The notes: generated by a model from the sequence alone, not told the origin. Shown: positions 32,291-41,354, counted from the first letter of the stretch. The stretch is DNA of 64,000 bases from Actinoplanes sp. NBC_00393 (GCF_036053395.1 NZ_CP107942.1:8388501-8452500), one strand, 5' to 3'. Made by a program: numbers and translations.

Positions 32291-33336
32291 TGCTTCGGAT
32301 CCACAACTTCGCCGCCCGCCTGTTCGGCTGGCTGCCACGTCCGCTCGACCCGGTCCGCTCGATCAAGGCGAAGCTCTCCCTGGCTCTCGGTTTCGCCGGC
32401 GGGGTGGGCCTGCTGGTCTTCCTGTGGAGCATCGACTTCTACCGGGTCGACCTGCTGTGGATCGCCATCGCCGCGGCACTCGGGCTGGTCACACTCCAGG
32501 TGATGGCGCACGGCGCGACCGTGCCGCTGCGGGAGATGACCGTCGCGGCCCGGGCGATGGCCCGCGGCGACTACACCCGCCGGGTCCGGACCCGGTCGCA
32601 GGACGAGGTCGGTGAGCTGGCCGCGGCCTTCAACCAGATGGCGGCGGATCTGGCGGCCGCGGACCGGCAGCGGCGCGAGCTGATCGCGAACGTCTCGCAC
32701 GAGTTGCGTACGCCCATCACCGCACTTCAGGGCATGTTGGAGAACATCGTCGACGGGGTCGCCGCGGCCGAACCGGAGACCATGCGCACCGCCCTCGCCC
32801 AGACCGAGCGCCTCAGTCGCCTGGTCACCGATCTGCTCGATCTGTCCAGACTGGATGCCGGCGTCGTGCCGTTGCGCCGGAATCTGATCGACGTCCCGTC
32901 CTTCCTCGACGAGGTGGCCCGGGAGGCCGCGGTGAACGCCGACGGCACCGGGCTCGACGTGAAGTTCGAGGTGTCCGCGCCCGGAATCGTGCTCTCCGGT
33001 GACCGGGAGCGGCTGCACCAGGTCTTCGCCAACCTGCTCGACAACGCGGCCCGGCACAGCCCACCGAGCGGTGTCGTCACGGTCCGGGCCGAGCGCCGGG
33101 ACGAGCACTGCCTGTTCTCGGTGATCGATCAGGGTGCCGGGATCCCGGCCGCCGACCGGGAGCGGGTCTTCGAACGGTTCACCCGGGGCGAGCGGGCCAC
33201 CGGCGGCGGCACCGGGCTGGGCCTGGCGATCGCCCGCTGGGTGGTGCAGCTGCACCGGGGCACGATCGCGGTGGTCGAGCCGGAGGACCACCAGGGCTGC
33301 CAGATCCAGGTTCGTCTCCCCCTGCAAGCCGTCTGA
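32287..33336 (+). CDS. HAMP-domain sensor histidine kinase (349 aa)
   Basis: Two membrane helices with a very short extracytoplasmic loop (FYRVD) are followed by a HAMP region (VPLREMTVAARAMARGDYTRRV). The phosphoacceptor is ANVSHELRTPITAL, with N box (HQVFANLLDNAARHS) and G boxes (DQGAGIP, GGGTGLGLAIAR). Because the sensor loop is tiny it probably senses the membrane or an internal signal. It is the partner of the overlapping OmpR-type regulator. Confidence 0.92.
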   Translation: MMLRIHNFAARLFGWLPRPLDPVRSIKAKLSLALGFAGGVGLLVFLWSIDFYRVDLLWIAIAAALGLVTLQVMAHGATVPLREMTVAARAMARGDYTRRVRTRSQDEVGELAAAFNQMAADLAAADRQRRELIANVSHELRTPITALQGMLENIVDGVAAAEPETMRTALAQTERLSRLVTDLLDLSRLDAGVVPLRRNLIDVPSFLDEVAREAAVNADGTGLDVKFEVSAPGIVLSGDRERLHQVFANLLDNAARHSPPSGVVTVRAERRDEHCLFSVIDQGAGIPAADRERVFERFTRGERATGGGTGLGLAIARWVVQLHRGTIAVVEPEDHQGCQIQVRLPLQAV

Positions 33337-33353
33337 TCCCGGAAGGCACCGAC

Positions 33354-34955
33354 ATGTCCACGGCACCGCTTACTCCATCAACCGGACATAAAGGAATTCC
33401 AACCCAAAAGATCGAGGGCGGCCCACTCCACGGTCCGTGGCCACCGCTCACCGAATGGGACCGCCGCTGGCCCGGCCCGGGTCGTCCGGCCTCCGCCGCC
33501 ACGATCTACGCGCTTCTCGCGGCAGCCGTGGTCGCCGCTTTGACTGTGCCGTTGGACCGGCCCGGCGTCGGCTGGCTCGTCACCGTGAGCGCCGGCACCA
33601 CCGCGCTCGTGGTCGCCCGCCTCATTCCGGACAACGATCCCCTTCCGGCACTCTTCCCGCGCAGCGAACCAGCCGCCTCCTGGACCCGCTTCGCCTGGGC
33701 CGGCGCCACGATCGCCCTGCTCGCGGTCGGCACCTTTCGGTCCGCCGACTGGCTCTTCGTGCTCTGCGTGCTGACCGCCACGGTCACCGCGGTGCTGGCG
33801 GTCAGCACCGGACGCTCGATGCGCGCCATCGTCGCCTCGTACGTCATCGTTCCGTTCGCCGTGCTCCGCGGTCAGGTCTGGCTGCAACGGGGCTTCGCCC
33901 GGCTGAGCGCCCGCGGATCGAACGGCACCGGCATCCGCGTGGCGGCCACCATCGCGGTCTCGATCGCGCTGCTCACCGTCTTCGGCTCGCTCTTCGTCTC
34001 GGCCGACGCCGCCTTCGCCCGGGCCTTCACCGCGCTGATGCCGGACATCCGCGTCGACACGATCGTCCGGTGGGTGTTCCTCACCGCTCTGACGTTCGCC
34101 CTGCTCGGTGCGGCCGCCTACCTCCGGGCCGCGCCGCCCGACGTCAGCCGGCTGGACAGCACCGAGGGCCGCAAGGTCCGCCGCCTGGAGTGGGCTGTCC
34201 CGCTCGGCCTGCTCACCCTGCTCTTCGCCGCGTTCGTGGCGGTCCAGCTCACGGTGCTCTTCGGCGGCAGCCGGCATGTGGTGGAGACCGAAGGCCTCAC
34301 CTACGCCGAATACGCCCGCAGCGGCTTCTGGCAGCTCTGCATCGTCACCGGCCTGACCCTGGTGGTGCTGGCCGGGGCGGCCCGCTGGGCACCGCGTACC
34401 GAGGCTGCCGACCGGACCCTGCTGCGGTGCGTGCTGGGTGCCCTGGCTGTGCTCACCCTGGTCATCGTCGCGTCCGCGCTGCACCGGATGAACGTCTACA
34501 CCGACATGTACGGCCTGACCCGCCTGCGCCTGCTGGTCGCCTGCTGCGAGGTCTGGTTCGGGTTCGTGCTCGTCCTGGTGCTGGTGGCGGGCATCCGCAT
34601 CCGGGCCGCCTGGCTGCCGCGGGTGGCCATCGCCGCGGGGGTGCTGGCCCTGCTCGGCCTCGCCGGAGCGAACCCGGACGGCCTGATCGCGGAGAATCAC
34701 GTGCACCGGTACGAGCGGACCGACCGCATCGACATGGCGTACCTCAGCGGCCTCTCCGCCGACGCCGTCCCCGCGATCGCCGAGCTCGACGACGCCGGCC
34801 GCCGGGACTGCCTGATCTGGGCGATCGGCGACCGGATGCCGGCCGACGACGCCTGGTGGGAGTGGAACCTGGGCCGGCAGACCGCCCGTGAGCTAGCGGT
34901 GGACCACCCGTCCATCGGCTCGTCGAAATGCACCGAAGCGATCTACAGGGATTGA
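33354..34955 (+). CDS. DUF4173/DUF4153 polytopic membrane protein (533 aa)
   Basis: A soluble N-terminal stretch of about 45 residues precedes about twelve hydrophobic segments, with the recognisable LYxxMYGLTRLRLL-type block (MYGLTRLRLLVACCEVWFGF) of the DUF4173 family. A C-terminal soluble part of about 90 residues (RTDRIDMAYLSGLSADAVPAIAELD) follows. The function is unknown. It lies 17 bp after the histidine kinase with its own GGAAGG box, so it probably belongs to the regulator-kinase operon and may be a membrane target. Confidence 0.85.
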   Translation: MSTAPLTPSTGHKGIPTQKIEGGPLHGPWPPLTEWDRRWPGPGRPASAATIYALLAAAVVAALTVPLDRPGVGWLVTVSAGTTALVVARLIPDNDPLPALFPRSEPAASWTRFAWAGATIALLAVGTFRSADWLFVLCVLTATVTAVLAVSTGRSMRAIVASYVIVPFAVLRGQVWLQRGFARLSARGSNGTGIRVAATIAVSIALLTVFGSLFVSADAAFARAFTALMPDIRVDTIVRWVFLTALTFALLGAAAYLRAAPPDVSRLDSTEGRKVRRLEWAVPLGLLTLLFAAFVAVQLTVLFGGSRHVVETEGLTYAEYARSGFWQLCIVTGLTLVVLAGAARWAPRTEAADRTLLRCVLGALAVLTLVIVASALHRMNVYTDMYGLTRLRLLVACCEVWFGFVLVLVLVAGIRIRAAWLPRVAIAAGVLALLGLAGANPDGLIAENHVHRYERTDRIDMAYLSGLSADAVPAIAELDDAGRRDCLIWAIGDRMPADDAWWEWNLGRQTARELAVDHPSIGSSKCTEAIYRD

Positions 34956-34986
34956 CATTCCGCCGGGGGCGGAGAGACTGCCGAAC

Positions 34987-35373
34987 ATGGCCGCCGATCC
35001 GCCCCCGAGCCCGCGTACCCGGGTGGTGCTCGCCGAGGCCGCGACCCGGCGCACCCCCGCCGACCGGGTCCGCGCCGACCTCACCGAGCAGACCCCGGTC
35101 GGTGAGGCGCTGGTCAAGGGCCTGGTCCGGGCCCAGTTGGCGCTCGCCCTGCGGCTCGCGCTGGTGGTCGCCGCCGGGCTGGGGACACTGCCGCTGCTCT
35201 TCGCCGCGGCGCCTGCCGTCGGGAGTCTCCAGATCTTCGGGGTGCACCTGCCCTGGCTGCTGCTCGGCCTGGGTTCGTTCCCGTTCCTGGTCGGCGTCGG
35301 GGCCGCCTACGTGCGCTGGGCGGAACGCAACGAGCAGGACTTCGTCGCGCTGATCCGCAGGCCGGAGCAGTGA
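34987..35373 (+). CDS. Small two-helix membrane partner of the symporter (128 aa)
   Basis: After a charged N-terminus, two hydrophobic helices (LALRLALVVAAGLGTLPLLF and PWLLLGLGSFPFLVGVGAAYV) precede the short tail RWAERNEQDFVALI. Size, topology and position directly upstream of (and overlapping) a solute:sodium symporter match the DUF485-like companions of ActP-type carriers. The gene overlaps the symporter by GTGA, suggesting a stoichiometric partner. Confidence 0.75.
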   Translation: MAADPPPSPRTRVVLAEAATRRTPADRVRADLTEQTPVGEALVKGLVRAQLALALRLALVVAAGLGTLPLLFAAAPAVGSLQIFGVHLPWLLLGLGSFPFLVGVGAAYVRWAERNEQDFVALIRRPEQ

Positions 35374-36995
35374 ACCCGTACCTCGCCCCCGGCCTGGTCG
35401 TGGTGGTGCTGCTGACCGTGGCCATCGGCGCGTACGGTCTGCGGTTTGCACGCACCACATCGGACTTCCTGGTCGCGTCCCGCTCGGTCAGCCCGTCCTG
35501 GAACGCGGCGGCGATCAGCGGCGAATACCTCTCCGCAGCGTCCTTCCTGGGTGTCGCCGGACTGATCCTCTGCTACGGCGTGGACATGCTCTGGTACCCG
35601 GTCGGGTTCGCCGCCGGATACCTCGCGCTGCTGCTCTTCGTCGCCGCGCCGCTGCGCCGCTCGGGCGCGTTCACCCTGCCCGACTTCTGCCAGGTCCGGC
35701 TCCGGTCGGTCGCCCTGCGCCGGCTGGCGACCGCGTTCGTGCTGTTCATCGGCTGCCTCTACCTGCTGCCGCAGTTGCAGGGCGCCGGCCTGACGTTCAG
35801 CACGGTGACCGGCGGCTCGTACGCCTGGGGTGCCCTGCTCGTCGGCGTGGTCGTCACCGCGAACGTGGCGTTCGGCGGGATGCGGGCGATCACCTTCGTG
35901 CAGGCCTTCCAGTACTGGCTCAAATTGACCGCGCTCGCCGTACCGATGATCTTCTTGATCCTGCAGTGGCAGGCCGACGGCCGCCCGGCCGCCACCCCAC
36001 CGGCCGGCGCTGTCTTTCCGGCAGCGACCACGGTCGTGGTCGAGCGGGACGCGATCCTCGACGACGGTCGCGCTGTCGGGGCCGGCGAGACGCTGCACTT
36101 CGCGGCGGGCGACCCGGTGCCGCAGCTGAGCACGGTCGAGGCCCGCTTCGGCCCGGACTGGCTGCTGCCCGGCGGGGAACTCGGTCTCTTCGCGACGTAC
36201 TCGCTGATCCTCGCCACCTTCCTCGGCACCATGGGCTTACCGCACGTATTAGTCCGTTTCTATACCAATCCGGACGGCGCTTCGGCCCGCCGCACCACCC
36301 TCGTGGTCCTCGCCATGGTCGGCATCTTCTACCTGCTGCCGACCCTCTACGGGGTGCTCGGCCGGATCTACACGCCGCAACTGCTGATGACCGGCCAGAC
36401 CGACGCGGTGGTGCTGCTGCTCCCCGAGGCCGCGCTGGGCGGCGGCCATCTGGGCCGGCTGCTCGGCGCCCTGGTCACCGCGGGCGCGCTCGCCGCGTTC
36501 CTCTCCACGTCATCCGGCCTGCTCACCAGCGTCGCCGGCGTGATCTTCACGGATGTCCTGCGGGCCGGCCGCAGCGGCTCGATCCGCGACTTCCGGGTGG
36601 CCACCGTGCTCGCCGCCATCGTGCCGACCGCGCTCGCCCTGTACGTGTCCGACATGGACGTCTCCCAGGTAGTCGGCCTCGCCTTCGCCGTCGCCGCGTC
36701 AAGCTTCTGCCCACTGCTGGTGCTCGGCATCTGGTGGCGCGGCCTGACCGACATAGGCGCCATAGCCGGAATAGTCGCCGGCGGCGGCGCCGCCATGGCC
36801 GCAGTGCTGATCACCGTGCTCGGCCCACCCTTGACCGGCAGCGCAGCCGAACTCGTCGAACAACCAGCCGCCTGGACCGTCCCCCTCGCCTTCCTGGTCA
36901 TGATCGGCGGCTCCCTACTGACCAGCCGCCGCGTGCCCACCGACGTAGGCGCCACCATGCTGCGCCTCCACGCCCCAGAATCCCTGAGAACCTGA
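35370..36995 (+). CDS. Solute:sodium symporter, ActP-like (541 aa)
   Basis: About 13 membrane helices with SSS-family blocks SPSWNAAAISGEYLSAASFLGVAGL and GTMGLPHVLVRFYTNPDG, and LSTSSGLLTSVAGVIFTDVL (sodium site region). It is a paralogue of the 42.5-44.1 kb symporter. A soluble insertion of about 70 residues (FPAATTVVVERDAILDDGRAVG onward) sits between helices and contains acidic, strand-forming sequence not common in acetate permeases. The likely substrates are short monocarboxylates; the exact one is unknown. Confidence 0.88.
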   Translation: MNPYLAPGLVVVVLLTVAIGAYGLRFARTTSDFLVASRSVSPSWNAAAISGEYLSAASFLGVAGLILCYGVDMLWYPVGFAAGYLALLLFVAAPLRRSGAFTLPDFCQVRLRSVALRRLATAFVLFIGCLYLLPQLQGAGLTFSTVTGGSYAWGALLVGVVVTANVAFGGMRAITFVQAFQYWLKLTALAVPMIFLILQWQADGRPAATPPAGAVFPAATTVVVERDAILDDGRAVGAGETLHFAAGDPVPQLSTVEARFGPDWLLPGGELGLFATYSLILATFLGTMGLPHVLVRFYTNPDGASARRTTLVVLAMVGIFYLLPTLYGVLGRIYTPQLLMTGQTDAVVLLLPEAALGGGHLGRLLGALVTAGALAAFLSTSSGLLTSVAGVIFTDVLRAGRSGSIRDFRVATVLAAIVPTALALYVSDMDVSQVVGLAFAVAASSFCPLLVLGIWWRGLTDIGAIAGIVAGGGAAMAAVLITVLGPPLTGSAAELVEQPAAWTVPLAFLVMIGGSLLTSRRVPTDVGATMLRLHAPESLRT

Positions 36996-37157
36996 ACCCC
37001 CCATTTCGGTACGGGTCAGCCCCGTCCCGCCAATTTCTCCCCGTCCCCCACTACAACGCGACCACCAGCCCACTCCAGGCCCCAGCGCCCGCGCCGGGCT
37101 CACCCACGGCGCAAGCCACCCCCACCCGCCCCTCCACTGCCCCTTCCCAGCCGCAAA
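36996..37157. other. Non-coding C-rich spacer
   Basis: I see no gene or clear signal here. The strand is strongly cytosine-rich (CCCCA and CCACC runs) and leads into the tandem repeat array; the last 30 bases resemble a decayed repeat unit. Confidence 0.5.
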
Positions 37158-37468
37158 GCAGCCCTCACCGTCAGCCCAACACCACCAGCTGACCCCCACC
37201 GTCCCTTCCCGGCCCGCGAGGCAGCACTCACCGTCAGCCGACCTCACCAGCTGACCCCCACCGCCCCCTCCCAGCCCGAGAAGCAGCACTCACCGTCAGC
37301 CGGATCCGCTGGCTGACGGCCACCGTCCCCTCCCGAGCCGGGAAGCAGCACTCACCGTCAGCCGCACCCGCCGGCTGACGGCCAGCGTCCCTTCCCGGGC
37401 CGGGAAGCAGCACTCACCGTCAGCCGGATCCGCCGGCTGACGGTCGGCGTTCCTTCCTGGGTGGGGGA
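37158..37468. repeat. Array of five 62-63-bp tandem units with hairpins
   Basis: The units start at 37158, 37221, 37283, 37345 and 37407 (periods 63, 62, 62, 62). Each begins GCAGCactCACCGTCAGCC, contains the paired arm GGCTGACGG (9-bp stem in the last three units, weaker in the first two) and ends in a pyrimidine-rich CCCTTCCCgggcc stretch followed by GAA. No open frame is conserved. The same family occurs at 61.3 kb. Confidence 0.85.
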
Positions 37469-37548
37469 GCGTTCGTGGTCGGCTTTGATTTAAGGATCTT
37501 TAAGGTTCGATGGTCGACCGGGGTGGGGGCGCGGCCGTAATTCTGGTC

Positions 37549-38289
37549 ATGAGAGCACGCAGAGGATCCTTCAAGCGGCCGGGCAGCGGATTCACCGGCG
37601 GCAACCGCAAGATCGTCATCGGGCTGGTCGTCGCGGCGCTGGCCGGCGGCGGCATCGCGATCGGCACCGGGTTGAGCAACGCCTCGACGACCTGCGACGG
37701 CCTGGACCAGGCGATTCAGCGCAATCTGGACTTCATGGCCGAGCAGCGCGCCAACCCGAACGCGCAGACCGAAGCCGTGCTCAAGAACCGCCAGGACGTC
37801 ATCGACCTGATCAACCTGCAGCGCCAGCAGGCTGGCTGCACCGGCCAGGTCGCCGCGCCGCCCGCGCAGGAAGAGGCCGCGCCGGAGGAGAACGCCCCGC
37901 CCGCAGGAGAGGAAGGCGCGGAAGAGGGAGGCGCAGAAGAGGGCGCGCAGGAAGGCGCAGAGGAAGGCGCGGGAGAAGGCGCAGAGGGCGCGCAAGGAGG
38001 CGCAGAGGGCGCGCAAGGAGGCGCCGAGAACGGGCAGGCAGGTGAGGTGGTCTGCCAGGGCTCGACCGTCACCCTGTCCGGTGAGGCCGGCGCACCCTTC
38101 GCCTCCAGCGGCACGCACCCGATCGGCACGGTCCTGAAGGTCACGAACCTGGACAACAACAAGAGCATCACGGTCACCGTGGAGACCACCTCGGGCAGCT
38201 GCATCCTGCTCAACAACGCCGCGTTCGAGCAGGTCCGCGAGCCGGGCAAGTTCCTGATCCGGCGTGCTGTGATCGAGCGGGTGGGCTGA
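37549..38289 (+). CDS. Membrane-anchored protein with low-complexity linker and RlpA-like C-terminal domain (246 aa)
   Basis: A basic N-terminus and one membrane segment (IVIGLVVAALAGGGIAIGTGL) precede a helical domain with Cys residues (CDGLDQAIQRNLDFMAEQRA). A 70-residue linker of Glu/Gly/Ala repeats (EGAEEGA, GAQGGAEGAQGGAE) follows, encoded by tandem DNA repeats. The last 80 residues (GTHPIGTVLKVTNLDNNKSITVTVE) look like a double-psi beta-barrel of the RlpA kind, but the usual Asp-Arg-Gly motif is replaced by TTSG, so lytic activity is doubtful. The start has no clear ribosome-binding site. Confidence 0.7.
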   Translation: MRARRGSFKRPGSGFTGGNRKIVIGLVVAALAGGGIAIGTGLSNASTTCDGLDQAIQRNLDFMAEQRANPNAQTEAVLKNRQDVIDLINLQRQQAGCTGQVAAPPAQEEAAPEENAPPAGEEGAEEGGAEEGAQEGAEEGAGEGAEGAQGGAEGAQGGAENGQAGEVVCQGSTVTLSGEAGAPFASSGTHPIGTVLKVTNLDNNKSITVTVETTSGSCILLNNAAFEQVREPGKFLIRRAVIERVG

Positions 38290-38299
38290 TCGGCTCCGG

Positions 38300-38332
38300 C
38301 CCGGACCGGTGGTTCCGGCCCGCCGGTCCGGG
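38300..38332 (+). terminator. Hairpin terminator after the RlpA-like gene
   Basis: A perfect 10-bp stem, CCCGGACCGG/CCGGTCCGGG, with a 13-nt loop begins 10 bp past the stop codon. Confidence 0.75.
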
Positions 38333-38358
38333 TGTTCCCCGATCACCCGCTGTACCGA

Positions 38359-38364
38359 TACGTT
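38359..38364 (+). promoter_or_regulatory. -10 element for leaderless ABC ATPase mRNA
   Basis: TACGTT ends 7 nt before ATG 38372, and there is no ribosome-binding site. Confidence 0.5.
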
Positions 38365-38371
38365 CGTGTAC

Positions 38372-39157
38372 ATGAGCATTCCGGCACAGCGCCCGCCCAG
38401 CGAGGGCGCCACCGCGGCGATGTCGTTGCGCGGGCTGGTCAAGCGGTTCGACACCCGCCTCGCCGTCTGCGACGTGAGCCTGGAGGTCCCAGCCGGCTCG
38501 TTCTACGGTCTGCTCGGCCCCAACGGGGCCGGCAAGACCACGACTCTCTCGATGGCGGTGGGCCTGCTGCGGCCCGACGCGGGTCAGGCGATGCTGTTGG
38601 GGTACGACGTCTGGCACTCACCCGCCGAGGCAAAGGCGCTGGTCGGCGTCCTGCCCGACGGTGTCCGCATGTTCGACCGGCTGAGCGGCCCGGAGCTGCT
38701 CGCCTATCACGGCCTGCTCCGCGCGATGCCGGCCGACATCGTCGATCAGCGGTCCCGCGACCTGCTCGACGTGCTCGAGTTGGGCGTCGACAACCGCACC
38801 CTGGTGGTCGACTACTCGGCCGGCATGAAGAAGAAGATCGGCCTGGCCTGCGCGCTGCTGCACGCGCCTCGCCTGCTCGTGCTGGACGAGCCGTTCGAGG
38901 CGGTCGACCCGGTTTCAGCCGCTTTGATCCGTGACATCCTCCAGCGGTACGTCTCCGGCGGCGGAACCGTAGTCTTTTCCAGCCACGTGTTGGAGGTCGT
39001 CGAGCGCCTCTGCTCCCACGTGGCGATCATGTCGGACGGCGTGTTGCGAATGCACGGCCCGCTGGCCGAGGTTCGCGGTACCCGCTCCTTGCAGGACGTC
39101 TTCGTGCAGGTCGTCGGCGGCCGCGTGGCCACCGGTTCGGAGCTGGCGTGGCTGTGA
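38372..39157 (+). CDS. ABC transporter ATP-binding protein (261 aa)
   Basis: Walker A is GPNGAGKTT (about residues 49-57) and Walker B is LLVLDEPFEAVDP. The signature motif is YSAGMKKKIGLA rather than the standard LSGGQ, a variant seen in bacteriocin/ABC-2-type exporters. VFSSHVLEVVERLC holds the switch His. It overlaps the permease gene by 10 bp. The pair is a two-component ABC-2-like exporter; the substrate is unknown. Confidence 0.9.
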   Translation: MSIPAQRPPSEGATAAMSLRGLVKRFDTRLAVCDVSLEVPAGSFYGLLGPNGAGKTTTLSMAVGLLRPDAGQAMLLGYDVWHSPAEAKALVGVLPDGVRMFDRLSGPELLAYHGLLRAMPADIVDQRSRDLLDVLELGVDNRTLVVDYSAGMKKKIGLACALLHAPRLLVLDEPFEAVDPVSAALIRDILQRYVSGGGTVVFSSHVLEVVERLCSHVAIMSDGVLRMHGPLAEVRGTRSLQDVFVQVVGGRVATGSELAWL

Positions 39158-40767
39158 GCCCGGCTGTCACCACGATCTGGCCGTTCGTCCGTCTCAAGCT
39201 CCGGATCACCCGCAACGGACTGCGGGGCCGTCCCGCCCGGATCGTCATGTTCGTGCTCGGCGCCGTCGCCGCCTGCATGCTCGCCGTCCTCGGTTATGCG
39301 GCCTTCGCCACTCCCGGCCTGCTCGACAGCGCCCGTTCGGCGGGCATCCTGTTCGCGTTCGGCGGCGGGCTGCTGGTGTTCGGTTGGCTGTTCCTGCCGC
39401 TGCTCTTCTTCGGTGTGGACGATTCGCTCGATCCAGCACAGTTCGCACTGCTGCCGCTGACTCGGCGCACCCTTCTGGCCGGTTTGTCGGTGGCCGCGCT
39501 GATCGGGCTTCCGGCACTCGCCACCCTGGCGGCCACCGCCGGCATGGTGGACACCGCGGCCCGGCTCGGCGGTCCCGGCGCGGCCCTGGCCCAGGTCCTC
39601 GGCGTCCTCTGCGGACTTGTTCTGTGCGTCACCGTCAGCCGCGCGGTGACCAGCGCGTTCGCCACCGCATTGCGGTCCCGCCGGGCCCGCGACCTGGCCA
39701 CCATCCTGCTCGCGGTGGTGGCGGCCTCGCTCGGTCCGGCCCAGTTGCTGCTGCTCGGCCTGCTGAACCGAGCCGACTGGGAGAGCGTGGAGACGATCGC
39801 CGCGGTCGTCGGATGGACCCCGTTCGGCGCGCCGTACACGGTCGGTCTGGATGTCGCGGCCGGCCGCGCGTGGGCCGTACCCCTCAAGCTCTTGATCGTG
39901 TCGGCCGCCGTGAGCGGCCTGTTGTGGTGGTGGAGCCGCACGCTGGAACGTGCGATGGCGGGCGCGGCGACCGCCGGCAGCCGGCGTGGCCTCACCGCGA
40001 CCCGGCTGGACGGTCGCGGTCCGGTCGCTCAGCTGCTGTTCCGCTGGTCGCCGCGAAGTCGCTTCGGTGCCCTGATGGCGCGCGAGACGCGCTATTGGTG
40101 GCGGGAGACGCGGCGGCGCGCCGCCTTGATCACCCTGGCGGTGGCCGGGCTCTTCCTGCCGCTCTCGTCCGCCTTCGGCTCGGACGGCGGCGGTGCGCGC
40201 AACCTGGCCGTGCTGGTCAGCGCCATCGCGCCGATCGGTCTGGCAAACCAGTTCGGGTACGAGGGAAGCGCGTACGCCACCAACCTGGCCACCGGGATCT
40301 CGGGGCGACTGGAGGTGCACTCCCGTGCTGCGGCACATGCCCTGTTCACGGTGCCGATGCTGCTGCTGGTCGCGCTGGTGACCGGTCTGCTGGCGGGTGG
40401 CCGGCCGGAGTCGATCCCGGCCCAGTTCGGCACCCTGATCGCCACCTACGGAGTCGGGCTGGCCCTGGTGCTGCCGGTCTCGGTCCGCGCCGCGTACGCC
40501 CTGCCCGACCCGACCACCCCGTTCGCGCTCTCCTCGGGTGGTGGTCTCGGCAAGGCGCTGCCCGCCCTGGGCGCGATGTTCGGCGCTCTGATCGGCGCGC
40601 TGCCGGTGATCCTTGCCGGCCATCTCCTCGGCCCGGTCTGGCTCTGGGTCGGTCTGCCGATCGGTCTGGCCTACGGCGCGGCGGCGTACGCGTTCGGCGC
40701 CCATCTGGCCGGCGGCCTGCTGGACCGCCGGATGCCCGAGGTGCTGGCCGCGGTCACTGCCCGCTAA
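39148..40767 (+). CDS. ABC-2-like transporter permease (539 aa)
   Basis: About twelve hydrophobic segments (for example IVMFVLGAVAACMLAVLGYAAF, LILVSAAV-like helices and VILAGHLLGPVWLWVGLPIGL) interrupted by a central cytoplasmic loop with LMARETRYWWRETRRRAALI. Large two-half permeases of this form pair with ATPases such as the preceding gene. The GTG start at 39148 overlaps the ATPase end. Its stop overlaps that of the convergent small gene at 40764. Confidence 0.85.
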   Translation: MAVSPAVTTIWPFVRLKLRITRNGLRGRPARIVMFVLGAVAACMLAVLGYAAFATPGLLDSARSAGILFAFGGGLLVFGWLFLPLLFFGVDDSLDPAQFALLPLTRRTLLAGLSVAALIGLPALATLAATAGMVDTAARLGGPGAALAQVLGVLCGLVLCVTVSRAVTSAFATALRSRRARDLATILLAVVAASLGPAQLLLLGLLNRADWESVETIAAVVGWTPFGAPYTVGLDVAAGRAWAVPLKLLIVSAAVSGLLWWWSRTLERAMAGAATAGSRRGLTATRLDGRGPVAQLLFRWSPRSRFGALMARETRYWWRETRRRAALITLAVAGLFLPLSSAFGSDGGGARNLAVLVSAIAPIGLANQFGYEGSAYATNLATGISGRLEVHSRAAAHALFTVPMLLLVALVTGLLAGGRPESIPAQFGTLIATYGVGLALVLPVSVRAAYALPDPTTPFALSSGGGLGKALPALGAMFGALIGALPVILAGHLLGPVWLWVGLPIGLAYGAAAYAFGAHLAGGLLDRRMPEVLAAVTAR

Positions 40768-40994
40768 CTGGAACGTTTCCGCAGGCCACTGCGGCGCACG
40801 AAGATCACTCGGCGCTCGACGGCGTCGCCGGTCGGCCCCAGGACGTACCCGTCGATCCAGAGCCAGCCGTCATAGGTGATCCGCGGGTCGACCCGGATCA
40901 CCCGGAACGTCAGCGCCCGGCTGCCGGCGAACTGCACACTGGCCGCACCGCCCACGTAGAGCACGTCGCCGGCCTGGGGCAACGCGTCTGTCAT
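40764..40994 (-). CDS. Small conserved protein of unknown function, paralogue A (76 aa)
   Basis: I do not recognise the family. It shares with the next gene the pattern GDvlyVGgaaSVQFaGsRaLtFRvIrVDPRiTYDGWLWiDGYVlGP, then RRvIFVRRsGLR. The strand-rich composition and the conserved Trp/Tyr/Asp core suggest a small beta-barrel (SH3-like) fold. There is no signal peptide or membrane segment. ATG 40994 begins at the homologous MTDALPQAGD; the longer frame (to 41030) is unsupported. Confidence 0.65.
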   Translation of the reverse strand: MTDALPQAGDVLYVGGAASVQFAGSRALTFRVIRVDPRITYDGWLWIDGYVLGPTGDAVERRVIFVRRSGLRKRSS

Positions 40995-41075
40995 GCGACT
41001 CGACATTACACAGACCGAGGACCCGGTCATCGGACAATTTGGACGGTACGCCGACGGCCACCCGTCGGTGAAAGA

Positions 41076-41354
41076 TCAGGCCTGACCAGCGGCTCGGGAT
41101 CCGGCGCGCACTTCTGTCCCCCGGTTGAGAATGACGGCACGGAGACCGTCGCGGCGCACGAAGATCCGGCGGCGCTGCATCGCATTTCCCGCCGGCCCGA
41201 TCACATAGCCGTCGAGCCACAGCCAGCCGTCGTAGGTGACTCGCGGATCGACCTTGATGATCCGGAAGAGGAGACCTCGATCGCCGGAGAACTGGACGCT
41301 CGCCTCGGGACCGACCTGGACGACGTCGCCCGGCCGCAACACGGTTTGCGGCAT
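41076..41354 (-). CDS. Small conserved protein of unknown function, paralogue B (92 aa)
   Basis: This is a tandem paralogue of the gene at 40764-40994, with the same core (SVQFsGdRgLlFRiIkVDPRvTYDGWLWlDGYViGP, then RRiFVRRdGLR) plus a longer basic C-terminus. ATG 41354 has a GGAGG box. The two copies arose by duplication and have clearly diverged, so both are probably maintained. The AT-richer sequence just upstream (41385-41430) may hold the promoter. The function is unknown. Confidence 0.7.
   Translation of the reverse strand: MPQTVLRPGDVVQVGPEASVQFSGDRGLLFRIIKVDPRVTYDGWLWLDGYVIGPAGNAMQRRRIFVRRDGLRAVILNRGTEVRAGSRAAGQA

Noticed and set aside
37158..37468. CRISPR array
   Set aside because: The units repeat over their whole 62-63 bp with no unique spacers, and no cas genes are present.
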